Positions 7,540-16,500 of a stretch of DNA of 21,145 bases are shown in pieces. The DNA lies in contig JBEKTY010000144.1 of the NCBI GenBank assembly GCA_049515555.1, positions 1 to 21,145 on the forward strand. Reading direction: 5' to 3'. Position numbers and translations under genes: made by a program. Within the stretch, counting starts at the first letter, position 1, and each line of letters opens with the position of its first letter. The notes below the pieces were generated by a model. It did not search any database. It was not told the origin of the DNA and worked only from the letters and a program-made list of their open reading frames with translations. This DNA comes from JBEKTY01 sp049515555 (GTDB lineage Bacteria; Planctomycetota; Planctomycetia; Pirellulales; Thermoguttaceae).

Positions 7540-7771
7540 AGCCGCCGGTCCGCGGGCGGCGGTGTTATGCACGATCCTGGCCGGCGCGAAGCGTCATCGG
7601 CTCGAGCCATGGTGCTATGTCAGTGACCTTCTCCTCCGCTTGCATGCGGACGATCCGCAGTTGGCCCGTGGCAGGACAGTATCTTGGGTTCCCCGGCGAC
7701 ATCCATCCGCGCCCGTAAACTGTCACAAACTGCGATTGTTTATCAGTAAACTGTCGTATTTTGTGTCTTAA
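7456..7771 (+). pseudogene. IS66-family transposase C-terminal remnant (frameshifted)
   Basis: Reading 7462-7494 gives IDNNVSERTLR, the DNN-x-(S/A)ER-x-LR motif that carries the catalytic glutamate of IS66 transposases. After a frame change between about 7495 and 7505 the next frame continues the family pattern: IGRKNWLFLGSEAAGPRAAV, then LCTILAGAKRHRLEPWCYVSDLLLRL to about 7660. The two pieces belong in one frame, so there is a one-base shift, and the N-terminal three quarters of the transposase is absent. The element is dead. The tail to 7771 may include the element's end or later sequence. Confidence 0.72.
7715..7755 (+). repeat. Direct repeat GTAAACTGTC, two copies 31 bp apart
   Basis: Copies at 7715-7724 and 7746-7755, with a partial ACTGTC again near 7773. 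The interval is much more A/T-rich than its surroundings. It lies just past the IS66 remnant and could be the end of that or another insertion sequence; multiple end repeats are known in the IS21 family. Confidence 0.35.
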
Positions 7772-7872
7772 CACTGTCCGAAAATGGATGGTTGTCCAGG
7801 CATCGCGCAGTGCCGGCCGAGATTCCGCTGGCCGCATGTTGCGGCGGGTTAAGCGTTTAAGTCGCGCGCCGG

Positions 7873-7889
7873 CAACCACATCGTGGTTG
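7873..7889. promoter_or_regulatory. Inverted repeat overlapping a sigma-54 promoter
   Basis: CAACCAC (7873-7879) and GTGGTTG (7883-7889) are perfect 7-bp arms around ATC. The right arm covers the first bases of the -24 element of the promoter candidate at 7887-7903, so a protein bound here would compete with RNA polymerase. Confidence 0.45.
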
Positions 7890-7903
7890 GCACGATTTGT
7901 GCT
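7887..7903 (+). promoter_or_regulatory. Sigma-54 (-24/-12) promoter candidate
   Basis: TTGGCACG (7887-7894), four bases, then GTGCT (7899-7903). This matches the RpoN consensus YTGGCACG-N4-TTGCW at every -24 position and four of five -12 positions, with the required 10 nt between the GG and GC dinucleotides. Transcription would start near 7914, about 105 nt before the hypothetical gene at 8021. RpoN promoters need an activator ATPase, which is not in the window. Confidence 0.55.
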
Positions 7904-8020
7904 ATGTTCTAAGCTGGCAAAAATGATCCGGTCTCAAAGTGGTGCAACGCGTAACGGCGGCAGTTTGGCTTTATCTGTCGCCGGACCGGTGTGACTGGCA
8001 GAAAACTGGAAGTGGCGAAA

Positions 8021-8626
8021 ATGCTTGGCCGAGAACAGCAACGACTGACCGAAGCCTGGGGAACAGACCTTCCCCGTGAGATTCGGGCTGCGCTCGTCCA
8101 ATTAGCGGAAACCCACGACGAAGAAACGTGTTTCGTCTTGACCCGTTCCGGGGTCTTGAGCGCGAGGGCCAACCCTACCGATCCAACGACTTTCCACTTG
8201 CGCAGCGGCGATGCCACGATCCGTAGGAGCGGTCTTTTCACTCCGCGCTGGGACCAAAAGCGCCGCGTCCTCTGGGCTGGTGGGCGGGTCGTCAAGCGAT
8301 ACGGGCGTCCCTCGCCTAACCAAGAGGCGGTCCTCATGGCGTTTGAGGAGGAAGGGTGGCCTTACCGCATCGACGACCCACTCCCGCCCAAAGGCGAAAC
8401 GCACCCCACGACCCGCCTGCACGACACGATCAAGTGGTTGAATCGGAACCGGGAACATCCTCTCCTTCGTTTCCTGGGAGATGGCACCGGCGAAGGGCTG
8501 TGCTGGGAGCCGGTGGCAATTAGCACTTTCGTCTTAGCTGGCGACGCTCCGACAAAGCTGCGTCTAGCGCGGTTTATTCACGGACAGAAGGAAGATCGTC
8601 GTAAGTCGTTACCCTTGCGAACATAA
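8021..8626 (+). CDS. Conserved-looking hypothetical protein
   Basis: Protein of 201 aa from ATG 8021 (GGAAGTG about 6 nt upstream); an in-frame GTG at 7991 would add 10 residues with a poorer ribosome site. No signal peptide or membrane segment. The part from about 90 on has a run that I believe recurs in uncharacterised planctomycete proteins: PSPNQEAVLMAFEEEGWP, then DDPLPP, RLHDTIKWLNRNREHPLLRF and GDGTGEG-x-CWEP. The pattern suggests a small helical, possibly winged-helix, DNA- or protein-binding domain, but no catalytic motif is visible and I assign no function. It is a single gene between the IS66 remnant and a 515-bp gap, and the only gene placed to be controlled by the sigma-54-type promoter at 7887-7903. 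Confidence 0.7.
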   Translation: MLGREQQRLTEAWGTDLPREIRAALVQLAETHDEETCFVLTRSGVLSARANPTDPTTFHLRSGDATIRRSGLFTPRWDQKRRVLWAGGRVVKRYGRPSPNQEAVLMAFEEEGWPYRIDDPLPPKGETHPTTRLHDTIKWLNRNREHPLLRFLGDGTGEGLCWEPVAISTFVLAGDAPTKLRLARFIHGQKEDRRKSLPLRT

Positions 8627-9141
8627 CAACCGATCCCCCTAAAGGCACTGTGTATTTCGCAGCGTCGGCAATTTACGAGTCTTGCTCAACCCGTGAATAA
8701 TCCGGGCTAGCCACGTAACATCCTTTTTTTGGCGTTTTCACCTTGGCGGCGATGGTTCTGGACGGCGGCCGTTTTCTGAAGTTCGCAGCCGTCTCGCTCC
8801 CCAGATGCTCCCCAGACAGATTCGCGGCTTTCTGCCATATTGAGTGTTGGCTGAGTTGCGAATGGCCAGGAACCGATCGGGAGTCCAAAGGCGCGTTGCC
8901 GGCGGGCCGTTCTTGGCCGGGCGCTTTCCATTTACCAAACACCTGACAAAAATTCAGAAGTCTTGCACCTTGCCGTATGTGGCAAATTTGACGGATGAAT
9001 CTGACAGAGGTTCTTGATGAACCTCACACGCGTACATCCTGATCAGTACCTTGGGAAATAGACGGGGATGTTTGTTGATTCCCTGCATTGGCATGCTTGG
9101 AAAATATCCCCGCTAAGTTTCGATAAGCGAGGTAAATCGAA
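8627..9141. other. Gene-free stretch upstream of the cytochrome gene
   Basis: 515 bp with no supportable gene. Open frames at 8673-8942 (minus) and 8743-8946 (plus) are mutually overlapping and lack ribosome sites. The last 200 bp turn A/T-richer and should hold the cytochrome promoter and leader, including the inverted repeat at 9007-9025. Confidence 0.45.
9007..9025. promoter_or_regulatory. Inverted repeat GAGGTTC-TTGAT-GAACCTC upstream of the cytochrome gene
   Basis: Perfect 7-bp arms around 5 nt, 116 bp before the cytochrome start. Position and symmetry fit a dimeric regulator's site. No T-run follows, so a terminator is unlikely. Confidence 0.4.
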
Positions 9142-10647
9142 ATGTTTGTGAAAAGGTTGGGTTGGACGTGGCTCGCTTCGAGCCTTCTGCTCGCGCTTGG
9201 CGCGTGGGCCTCGGGCGGGAACGCCATCGCCCAAACGTACCAGGGCGACTCTTTCTGTTCAACGTGTCATAAGGCGGAGTACGCCGACTACCAGCAGCAC
9301 GGGCACCCGTGGATGGAGGTGCACACGGCAGGCCAGGTGCCGGCAGCAAACCTGTTCGCTACCATCGGAGAGCCCGTGCCGGCACTTACCGCGGGAGTGA
9401 CCTGGGATCAAGTGGAGGACATCGTGGGCAACTTTGAAGGGCAGGGCAGCCTGCTCACGTCGGACGGGAACCTCCATGAGCAGAGCGGCGGGGTGGTCAA
9501 GCCCATGCCAACCACCTGCAACAATTGCCATAATCCATGCGGCTTCGAGGCCACCGGCAATGCGTACAGCACACCAGGGGACACAACAGGGATCCAGGGC
9601 AGTTGGGCGTTGCCCGGCGTTCAGTGCGAGTGGTGTCACGGTGCGGGCAACACGATGTCAGTCCCCGATGGGCAGATATGCCGCGACTGCCATTCCAGCG
9701 GCGATTCGCAGTTCCGCATCCCGTTCGACCCGTCCACCGCGCAATTCACGAATCACCACCCGGAAGGGGATGAGTACCGCAGGTCGCCGCACGCGAGCCA
9801 GGGTTGCACGGGGTGCCACGATCCGCACAAATCGGTCTGGCACCAGAAAGGCGGTGTGAACTTCGTTGCCGACCCCACCAATGCCACAGAGGTGGGAAAC
9901 ATGTGCCAGGGCTGCCACCAAACCGCGAATCCCCCCGCAGGGGCACTGCAGGTGCGACTCCGCGGAAGCATGCAACAGATGGGCGTTCTATGCGCCGATT
10001 GCCACATGCCGGAGAGGAGCGGAGCCTCTACGGGCAAGCCCAACACCGGAACGAGGCGCACGCACATCTTCCTGATCAACCCCAGCGCCCTGCAGGCGTC
10101 GGACCCAAGCAATTGGACGACGCAAAACAGCGATACCGGCAAGGCGACGACTTATTGGAACCAGACGGCCAAGGACGGCACCTCCTATCTCACGCTGGAC
10201 ATGGTATGCTACAATTGCCACACCAAGGCCGAGATGTCGTTTGCCCAGCTACAGACTGCTGCCCAGACGATCCACCGTGCAGGACTGGCCGACATTACGG
10301 TCAACGGCCAGGATGGACTTCAGACCGTCAAGAAGGGCCAAACGGTCACGGTTAGCGTCTCGATCGTAGCGGGCGCGGAGGCGGGCAAATCGTCCGATAT
10401 CTACGTCATCGCTCAGGGACCGAAAGGCTATACCTCGTTGGTCCCGGTGAGCAAGAAGAGTACGGCGACGAAATGGGTGAGCGGGGTTAAACCCTGGTAT
10501 ACGAAGCACGCGCTGGCGGATATGTCCTCGACCACCGTGCTAACGACGAAAACGCTGGCGCCCGGCGAGTACACCTACTGGTTCTGCGTCTATCCGGCCG
10601 ATGGCTCGCAGTATGCCCCCAGCGTGCCGGTGTTAGTGAACCATTAG
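9142..10647 (+). CDS. Exported octaheme cytochrome c, c554-like, with C-terminal beta domain
   Basis: Protein of 501 aa. Residues 1-31 are a Sec signal peptide (LASSLLLALGAWASGGNAIA). Eight CXXCH heme sites follow at C39, C126, C162, C180, C222, C255, C284 and C356. The first site with its downstream His (CSTCHKAEYADYQQHGH) resembles the cytochrome c554/c-prime family. A dozen or so other histidines (e.g. HGHPW, NHHPEG, HKSVWH, RRTHIF) are enough for bis-His ligation of most hemes. Residues about 385-501 have no heme site and look like a beta-sandwich (VKKGQTVTVSVSIV; APGEYTYWFCVYP). No CX4CH or CXXCK variant is seen, so a nitrite- or hydroxylamine-reductase type site is not indicated; an electron carrier or reductase outside the cytoplasm is likelier. 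GAGGT lies 8 nt before the ATG. Cytochrome maturation genes follow downstream. Confidence 0.88.
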   Translation: MFVKRLGWTWLASSLLLALGAWASGGNAIAQTYQGDSFCSTCHKAEYADYQQHGHPWMEVHTAGQVPAANLFATIGEPVPALTAGVTWDQVEDIVGNFEGQGSLLTSDGNLHEQSGGVVKPMPTTCNNCHNPCGFEATGNAYSTPGDTTGIQGSWALPGVQCEWCHGAGNTMSVPDGQICRDCHSSGDSQFRIPFDPSTAQFTNHHPEGDEYRRSPHASQGCTGCHDPHKSVWHQKGGVNFVADPTNATEVGNMCQGCHQTANPPAGALQVRLRGSMQQMGVLCADCHMPERSGASTGKPNTGTRRTHIFLINPSALQASDPSNWTTQNSDTGKATTYWNQTAKDGTSYLTLDMVCYNCHTKAEMSFAQLQTAAQTIHRAGLADITVNGQDGLQTVKKGQTVTVSVSIVAGAEAGKSSDIYVIAQGPKGYTSLVPVSKKSTATKWVSGVKPWYTKHALADMSSTTVLTTKTLAPGEYTYWFCVYPADGSQYAPSVPVLVNH

Positions 10648-10684
10648 CAGGCTGCACGGCCAACCATGCTCTTTCGCGGTGGGA

Positions 10685-10715
10685 ACCGGAAAGGCGCGCG
10701 GCGCGCCTTTCCGGT
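10685..10715. terminator. Strong 15-bp inverted repeat after the cytochrome gene
   Basis: Arms ACCGGAAAGGCGCGC and GCGCGCCTTTCCGGT are perfect complements with one base between. The stem begins 38 nt after the cytochrome stop. No T-run follows, so it may end transcription Rho-dependently or protect the 3' end of the cytochrome mRNA. Confidence 0.55.
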
Positions 10716-10738
10716 GTCCCGTCGGCGGCATGTCTATT

Positions 10739-10757
10739 CCTCACGCTCTGCGTGAGG
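10739..10757. repeat. Hairpin CCTCACGC-TCT-GCGTGAGG
   Basis: Perfect 8-bp stem with a 3-nt loop, the second of three hairpins between the cytochrome and lipoprotein genes. Confidence 0.45.
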
Positions 10758-10781
10758 GTCTTGTTGCCGGAAGTCGCCGCG

Positions 10782-10806
10782 GCGACCGCGGAAACGCGGT
10801 CGCTTT
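10782..10806 (+). terminator. GAAA-tetraloop hairpin followed by TTT
   Basis: GCGACCGCG (10782-10790) pairs with CGCGGTCGC (10795-10803) around a GAAA tetraloop, then TTT. Very stable. It lies 34 nt before the lipoprotein ATG, so it could be an attenuator separating cytochrome and maturation-gene expression. Confidence 0.45.
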
Positions 10807-10839
10807 GCATTTCTCAAGAAGACAGAGTACCATTGGAAC

Positions 10840-11682
10840 ATGACTACGTTTCGACCAACAATCCTCTTGGCGTTGGGCTTGTCGTTGCTGTCCGGGTGCG
10901 AGCGCAATGACCGCCCGACCGTTCGGCAGACGTCGTTGCGCCCGGGGGAAGAGCGGAGCGCAAGCACGCCGAATCCGACGCGCGACGACGCGACTTGCCC
11001 GCGCCAGCTCCCGCACCTGCCTCAAGCGAAACGCGACGCCGGACACTCCATGCCCGCCGACGCGGTCCACGCGAAACTTGCGGACGCGGCCCCTTCCAGC
11101 CCGGCTGACGCAGGACCTGCGAAGCGGGCCGACGGGAAGCCTTCGAAGATCGCCGTGGCGAGTGCGGCGAAGGCGGGCAACACGGCGCCGAAAGCCGCCG
11201 CCCCGGCCCCCGCTGCGGGCGCCGGCCGGGACGTGCGAATGGGCACCATGGGCCTCGTTGCCCCGAAGACTTGGACCCGAGAGCGGCCGCCGTTGGGTTT
11301 TATGCTGGCGCAGTTCAACCTGCCGCGAGCCGCGGGAGACCCGTCCGATGCCCAATTGACCGTGGCCCCGGCCGGCGACAACGATCCGCGAAGCCTTGAC
11401 CGCTTGCGCAAGCAGATCCAGCAAGTGGTCAAGCAGAGTGCGGTGGAACATCTACAGATCGGCGGCAACGAGGTCATTCTGGTCGACAGTTCGGGGGATG
11501 ACGGCGATTCCAGCGACGATACGACACCGTCGCTGAAGGGAGGCCGCTATCGAGCGTTGAACGCCATGGTGTTTGTCGGAAAAAAGGTGTACGTCGTCAA
11601 CTGCACTGGTCCCGAGAAGACGGTCGGCGAGCGGGCCGCCGAGTTCCGCGCCTTTCTGCAAACGATGAAACCAGTCGAGTAG
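10840..11682 (+). CDS. Lipoprotein with a C-terminal domain of unknown function
   Basis: Protein of 280 aa. The start has a lipoprotein signal: TILLALGLSLLSGC with lipobox L-S-G-C20, so it is probably lipid-anchored outside the cytoplasmic membrane. Residues about 25-130 are a charged, Ala/Pro/Lys-rich spacer with repeated 'AD-x-x-x-AK' units and no fold. Residues about 133-280 look globular: it opens with GLVAPKTWTRE, has alternating strands (AQLTVAP, EVILVDSS, RALNAMVFVGKKVYVVNCT) and closes with TGPEKTVGERAAEFRAFLQTM. I believe similar domains occur in planctomycete exported proteins, without a known function. The stop lies 17 nt before the ResB start, so it heads a three-gene operon and may help heme delivery or apocytochrome handling; that role is inferred from position only. 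Confidence 0.75.
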   Translation: MTTFRPTILLALGLSLLSGCERNDRPTVRQTSLRPGEERSASTPNPTRDDATCPRQLPHLPQAKRDAGHSMPADAVHAKLADAAPSSPADAGPAKRADGKPSKIAVASAAKAGNTAPKAAAPAPAAGAGRDVRMGTMGLVAPKTWTRERPPLGFMLAQFNLPRAAGDPSDAQLTVAPAGDNDPRSLDRLRKQIQQVVKQSAVEHLQIGGNEVILVDSSGDDGDSSDDTTPSLKGGRYRALNAMVFVGKKVYVVNCTGPEKTVGERAAEFRAFLQTMKPVE

Positions 11683-11699
11683 TGGTGACGGAGTTCCGT

Positions 11700-13535
11700 G
11701 TGACAATACAAAAAACGCTTGGGGGCATCCGTCATGTGGCGCGAGTTCTGGTCCGATTGGCGGCGTCGCTGAAGCTGACCATTGTGCTGTTGGCGCTCTT
11801 GGCCGCCGAACTTGGCTGGGGCGCTTCCCTGGAAAAGGCCAAGGGACTTGAGTGCGCCCAGTGGTATGTCTACCGCAGCGAATGGTTCATCGGGCTGTTG
11901 GGCGTGCTGGCGGCGAACATCGCCGCAGCCACGTTGGTCCGCTGGTCCCGGGGTGGGAGGAACAAGGTGGCAGTCCTCGCGCCTTTCGGACTGCTGGTGC
12001 TGCTAGCTGGTTTCATTCTGACGTTGGTCCAGGGCATCGAAGGCCGGCTGATTCTCCGGCCCGGCGAGACGGCCGAAACGGTCCTTGTCACCCATCGTAC
12101 CAATCTCACGCTGCTGTCGCGCCAGGGCGGGGATGCAAAATCTGTCGAACTGGGTTTCTCTCCCGGACCGGCCGACTGGCGGAGCGACCAGCCGTTGGAT
12201 TTCGGCGAGGTGGACGGCATGGGAATCAAAGTGCTGCGGTTCTACCGTCATGCGCGCTACCGGATGGAGTGCGTGGCCGACGAAACCGGGCAGGGAAAGC
12301 CGGCGATCCAGGTCGCTCTCTCCGATTCGCCGGGCGGCGAGGCGTCCGAACGATGGTGTGTGCCCGTCCTTTTCGGCAGTCCGCAGGTTGCGAGAGGACC
12401 GCACCTTTCGCTCGAGCAAGTCTCGGTGGCGTCGTTGCGGGAAAGTTTTCTCCAGACGCCCTCCATGAAAGCTGGCAGCCGCGGCGTCCTGGACATGCAT
12501 TACAAGGATCACGTGTACCCGGTTGCGGTCGATGGCAACATCGGCAAGAAACTTCCCGTCGGCGAGAGCCCCTTGAGCGTAGAGATCGTGGAGTATTATG
12601 CGAACTCGAAGTCGAGCAAGGGACAATTCAACTCCGAGGGCGCCGAGCCCAAGAACCCCATGCTGCGATTGCACGTCCATGTGCCCGGCCAGCAAGAGCC
12701 GATCTCGGAAATCGCCTACGCCAACCAACCGCTGGTGAACTTCGAATCGCTCAAGAAGCAGAATTGCCCGGTCAAGTTCTGGTATCACCATCCGGCCGTC
12801 GCGGCCCCCACGGGGGCCGAGTTTCTCGAGACGCCGGACGGAAAGCTGTACTGCCGGGTTGCCGCCAGCGGGGTCTGCCAGCCGCGAGGCGAAGTCAAGG
12901 TGGGGGACCGGATCACCGTCTCAGCCGATCGCCAGGTCTCGCTGCTCCGCTACATTCCCCACTCCCGCTTGGCAAGGATTTTCACGCCCGTCGAGCTTGA
13001 TCCCGGCGAAAAGAACCAAGCCGAGGCTGCGGCACTGGTAGAGCTGACGACTGCCGACAAGAGCGAGCAGTTCTGGCTGGGACGAAACGACGCCCAGCTT
13101 GGGGTCCGGCGACTCCAAACGCCCGGCGGACCCCTCCTTGTCATGTTCGGATATGAACGGCGGCCGTTAGGTTTCTCCGCGAAGCTGGTCGAGTTTCGTC
13201 GGGACACGGACCCGGACTCCGCGAGCAACGCTTCGTGTGCGAGCCAATTGTATCTGTCCGAGAGCGCGCCGGACTCGGACGCCATCCCGGTGACCAACCC
13301 GCCCCGCGCGGTCTCGACGGACCATCCGTTGCGGTACGGCATATTTACCTTCTATCAGTCCGGCTTCCAGCAGTTGCCCCATAAAGTCGATTTGTCGGTC
13401 CTACGCGTGACGAGTGACCCGGGGCGCCTCTTGAAATACTCGGGCGGCGCGCTGGTCTGCCTCGGAATCCTGTTGATGATCGTTCTACGCGCCATCAAGC
13501 GCCGTCAGGACAGTCCTCCATCCGGAGCATACTAG
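11700..13535 (+). CDS. ResB-like cytochrome c biogenesis protein (stand-alone)
   Basis: Protein of 611 aa from GTG 11700, preferred because GGAG (11690-11693) lies 6 nt upstream; GTGs at 11682/11685 overlap the previous stop and are alternatives. It has the ResB layout: three N-terminal membrane segments (LKLTIVLLALLAAELGWGA; FIGLLGVLAANIAAATLV; LAPFGLLVLLAGFILTLV), a periplasmic domain of about 470 residues, and one C-terminal segment (GGALVCLGILLMIVL). ResB works with CcsA in system II, moving heme across the membrane and attaching it to CXXCH cysteines. The next gene starts 8 nt on and contains a second ResB domain with matching segments (e.g. FLETPDGKLYCRV in both), so the pair arose by duplication. 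This copy has no CcsA of its own and may form a heterodimer with, or serve a different substrate from, its neighbour. Confidence 0.82.
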   Translation: MTIQKTLGGIRHVARVLVRLAASLKLTIVLLALLAAELGWGASLEKAKGLECAQWYVYRSEWFIGLLGVLAANIAAATLVRWSRGGRNKVAVLAPFGLLVLLAGFILTLVQGIEGRLILRPGETAETVLVTHRTNLTLLSRQGGDAKSVELGFSPGPADWRSDQPLDFGEVDGMGIKVLRFYRHARYRMECVADETGQGKPAIQVALSDSPGGEASERWCVPVLFGSPQVARGPHLSLEQVSVASLRESFLQTPSMKAGSRGVLDMHYKDHVYPVAVDGNIGKKLPVGESPLSVEIVEYYANSKSSKGQFNSEGAEPKNPMLRLHVHVPGQQEPISEIAYANQPLVNFESLKKQNCPVKFWYHHPAVAAPTGAEFLETPDGKLYCRVAASGVCQPRGEVKVGDRITVSADRQVSLLRYIPHSRLARIFTPVELDPGEKNQAEAAALVELTTADKSEQFWLGRNDAQLGVRRLQTPGGPLLVMFGYERRPLGFSAKLVEFRRDTDPDSASNASCASQLYLSESAPDSDAIPVTNPPRAVSTDHPLRYGIFTFYQSGFQQLPHKVDLSVLRVTSDPGRLLKYSGGALVCLGILLMIVLRAIKRRQDSPPSGAY

Positions 13536-13543
13536 GAAGTGAC

Positions 13544-16500
13544 ATGACGTCTTCTCCGCGCCTGACCTCGGTCAGCCCGACAATCCGCCAGTGGGCCCCC
13601 TGGCCGTTGCGTTGGCTGGCTTCATTGAAACTCGCCGTGATCCTGCTCGTGGTCCTTGCCGCGGTAGCTGCCGTGGCCACTTTCGTCGAGGTCGCCAAGG
13701 GGAGGGACTACGTGCTGTGGTACGTCTACCATAGCCCATGGTTCGCCGCGTTGTTGGGCGTGCTGGGTGTGAGCGTGCTCGCCGCGGCGATCGTCCGATT
13801 TCCCTGGAAAATGGGCCAAGTTCCCTTCCTGGTGACCCATGCCGGCCTGCTGGTGTTGCTGGCCGGAGCGGTCTGGACCTTTCGCGACGGGATCGAAGGG
13901 CGGCTGGTTCTCGGCGAAGGGGCGGCAGCCGATCGGATTGTGTTGAGCGACCGTTGCCAGTTTAGGGCGGAGTGGACGGAAGGGCAGGGCCGGCCGGACC
14001 GCTGGCCGGCCGCGTTTGTCTTCTCTCCCGGCCCCGTCGATCGGCGGAAGGGCGAGACGCTCGACTTGGGCCAAGGGAGCGGCGTACACCTGAAACTGAT
14101 CAGGTTCTACCGCCACGCCGAAAGGCACGACGATTGCGTCGCCGACGATTCGGGGAAGACGCCGCCCGCCTTGAAGATTGCCGTGGCGGGCGCCGGCGGC
14201 GCGGCGGACGAGGGGTGGTTGGTGGCCAATCCCTTCCGCCCCGAGGCTACGCTGGGCCACATTCGATGCGAGTTCCAGCGCGCGCCGGCGGCCTCCATGC
14301 TGGAGGACTTCCTCAAGCCTCCGGAAGAAGACATGGATCCGAGCGGCGTCCTCTCCATGCATTATGCAGGGCGCGTCCGGCGGATCCCGGTGGGCGCGAA
14401 CCTGGGTAAGAAGATCGACCTGGGCGATGGCAAGGTCTCGGTCGAAATCGTCCAATACCTGCCTAACGCCAAAGTGGATGCCAACCGCCACTGGGTTTCC
14501 CAGGGTAACGCGCCGGCGAACCCGCTCTTGGAATTGCGAATCTGGGCACCCGACCAAAAAGAACCCATCCGGCAAGTCGCTTTCGCCCACCATCCGTTCC
14601 GGACTTTCGACGGAGTTCACGGGCGGACTTGTTCCGTGAAATTCTGCTATCACCACCCTGCCAGCAAGGCCCCGGCCGGAGTCGAGTTTCTCGAAACGCC
14701 CGACGGCAAGCTTTACTGTCGCGTCGGCATCGAGGGCAAGTATCAGCCGCGGGGCGAGGTCCACGCGGGCGACGAGCTGGAACTGCCGGCGGGGTCCCGT
14801 GCGGTGCTGATGGACTACCTGCCGCACGCCCGCCGCCAAGTGACGTTCCAGCCGGCCGCGGGGGACGAAGAAGGCGCCGGGCCGCCAGCCGCCGCGTGCC
14901 TGGAGGTGACCGCCGGGGGCGAAACCCAAGAGGTCTGGCTGCAGCGGAACGACAAGGAGTACGGGACCCGGCGACTCACCACGCCCGAGGGTCCGCTGGC
15001 CATCGCCTTCGGCGACGAATACTACCCGCTGGGCTTCTCTCTGCGATTGGAAGAGTTCGAGCGCGCCCGGAACCCCGGCGGCATGGGCGACGCCTCCTTC
15101 GCCAGCAAGGTTCGACTGATCGACAAATCCCGCCAGATGGATGAGCAGCGGGAGATTTGGATGAACCACCCCCTGGCCCATGGCAAGTTCGTCTTCTACC
15201 AGTCCGGTTTCGACGAAGAGTCGGGAGCAAAACCCGTCTCGGTGTTCATGGTGGCCCATGATCCCGGCCGGGGGCTGAAGCATCTCGGCTGCCTGATGGT
15301 GTGCGTGGGAACGCTGCTGGTCTTGTGTCGCAAGGCGAATCTGTTCGGACCGTATAGGACTGTGACCGCCGGTTGCGCCTTGGCAAGCAACGGCGCCGGC
15401 CACTCAGCCTCGCCCACGTGTGCGCGCGTGGAATCCATCGTTCTTCTCTTGGCGGTACTGGCGCTGAGCGCGCCGGGGATGGCCGCCCGCACTTCCGAAG
15501 AGGGCATGGACTGGAAAGCCTGGCGGTTCCTGCCCGTACAGGACCGTGGACGTCGTAAGCCCCTGGATACCTTGGCCGCGGAAACCTTGGGGAGCATCGG
15601 AAACCGGACCAGTTTCACCGACCCGGAAACCGGCCGAACTCTGGACGCGACAGGGCTGTATCTGAGCATGTTGTTCGACTATCAGGGCCAAGACGCGGAC
15701 AAGTGGGACCGTGAGCCGCTCATCCTGGTCAAGTCGCTCGATCTGCGCAAGGCGCTGGATATGGCCGACGGCCAGACGCACATATCGGCCCACGACCTTC
15801 GCGCGGCGGAAATCGAGGACCCCCGTGCCCACGCGAAGCTGCCGTTCATCGCGGTGGCGCAGCAGCTCTCCTCTCGCATGACGTCTCCGACCGCATCCAG
15901 GGACAAAGCCGTCCTGGACGTGGCTGGTCGCCTGGCGATCTACCAAGAGCACCGCAGTGGGCGAAAACTCGAAATCGCGCCCTTGCCCAACAGCGAAAAC
16001 GAGCAATGGGTGTCGGTCATGCGCCTGATGCCCATGAAGCTCGACGATAGGAACGATCCGGGCGGAAGGCTGCGCCAGGTCAAGGAGAAGTTCCAGCAGG
16101 CGCGGGCTGCCTACGTGGTGCGCGACCCCCAGGCTTTTCATCAGGCCACGGTGGATTTCCTCGTCACGCTGCGCGCGGTCGGGCCGGAACTGGGCGATTA
16201 CCCCTCGCAGTCAGCCATGGATCTGGAGGTGGCCTACAACCACTGGGCGCCGTTCCGTTTCGCCTGGGTGCTGATGCTCATCGCCTGCCTGGGCGTGCTG
16301 CTGAGCCTGGTCGCGACGCGAAAGTGGGGCTACGTCGGCGCGGTCGCGGCGTTCCTTGGCGGCGTCATGGCGATGCTCATCGGCTTCGGCATGCGAATGG
16401 CCATTGCGGGGCGGGCCCCGGTGACCAACATGTACGAATCGGTGCTCTCCGTGGGGCTGGGGACCGCCGTTTTCGGCCTGATCTTCACGGTCGTCTACCG

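Noticed and set aside
8673..8942. 89-codon minus-strand open frame
   Set aside because: Several overlapping frames of similar length exist here on both strands; none has a ribosome site or protein-like pattern.
13622..15403. 593-codon minus-strand open frame
   Set aside because: It is antisense to the ResB half of the ResB-CcsA fusion. High-GC genes commonly leave long antisense frames; it shows no domain and no ribosome site.
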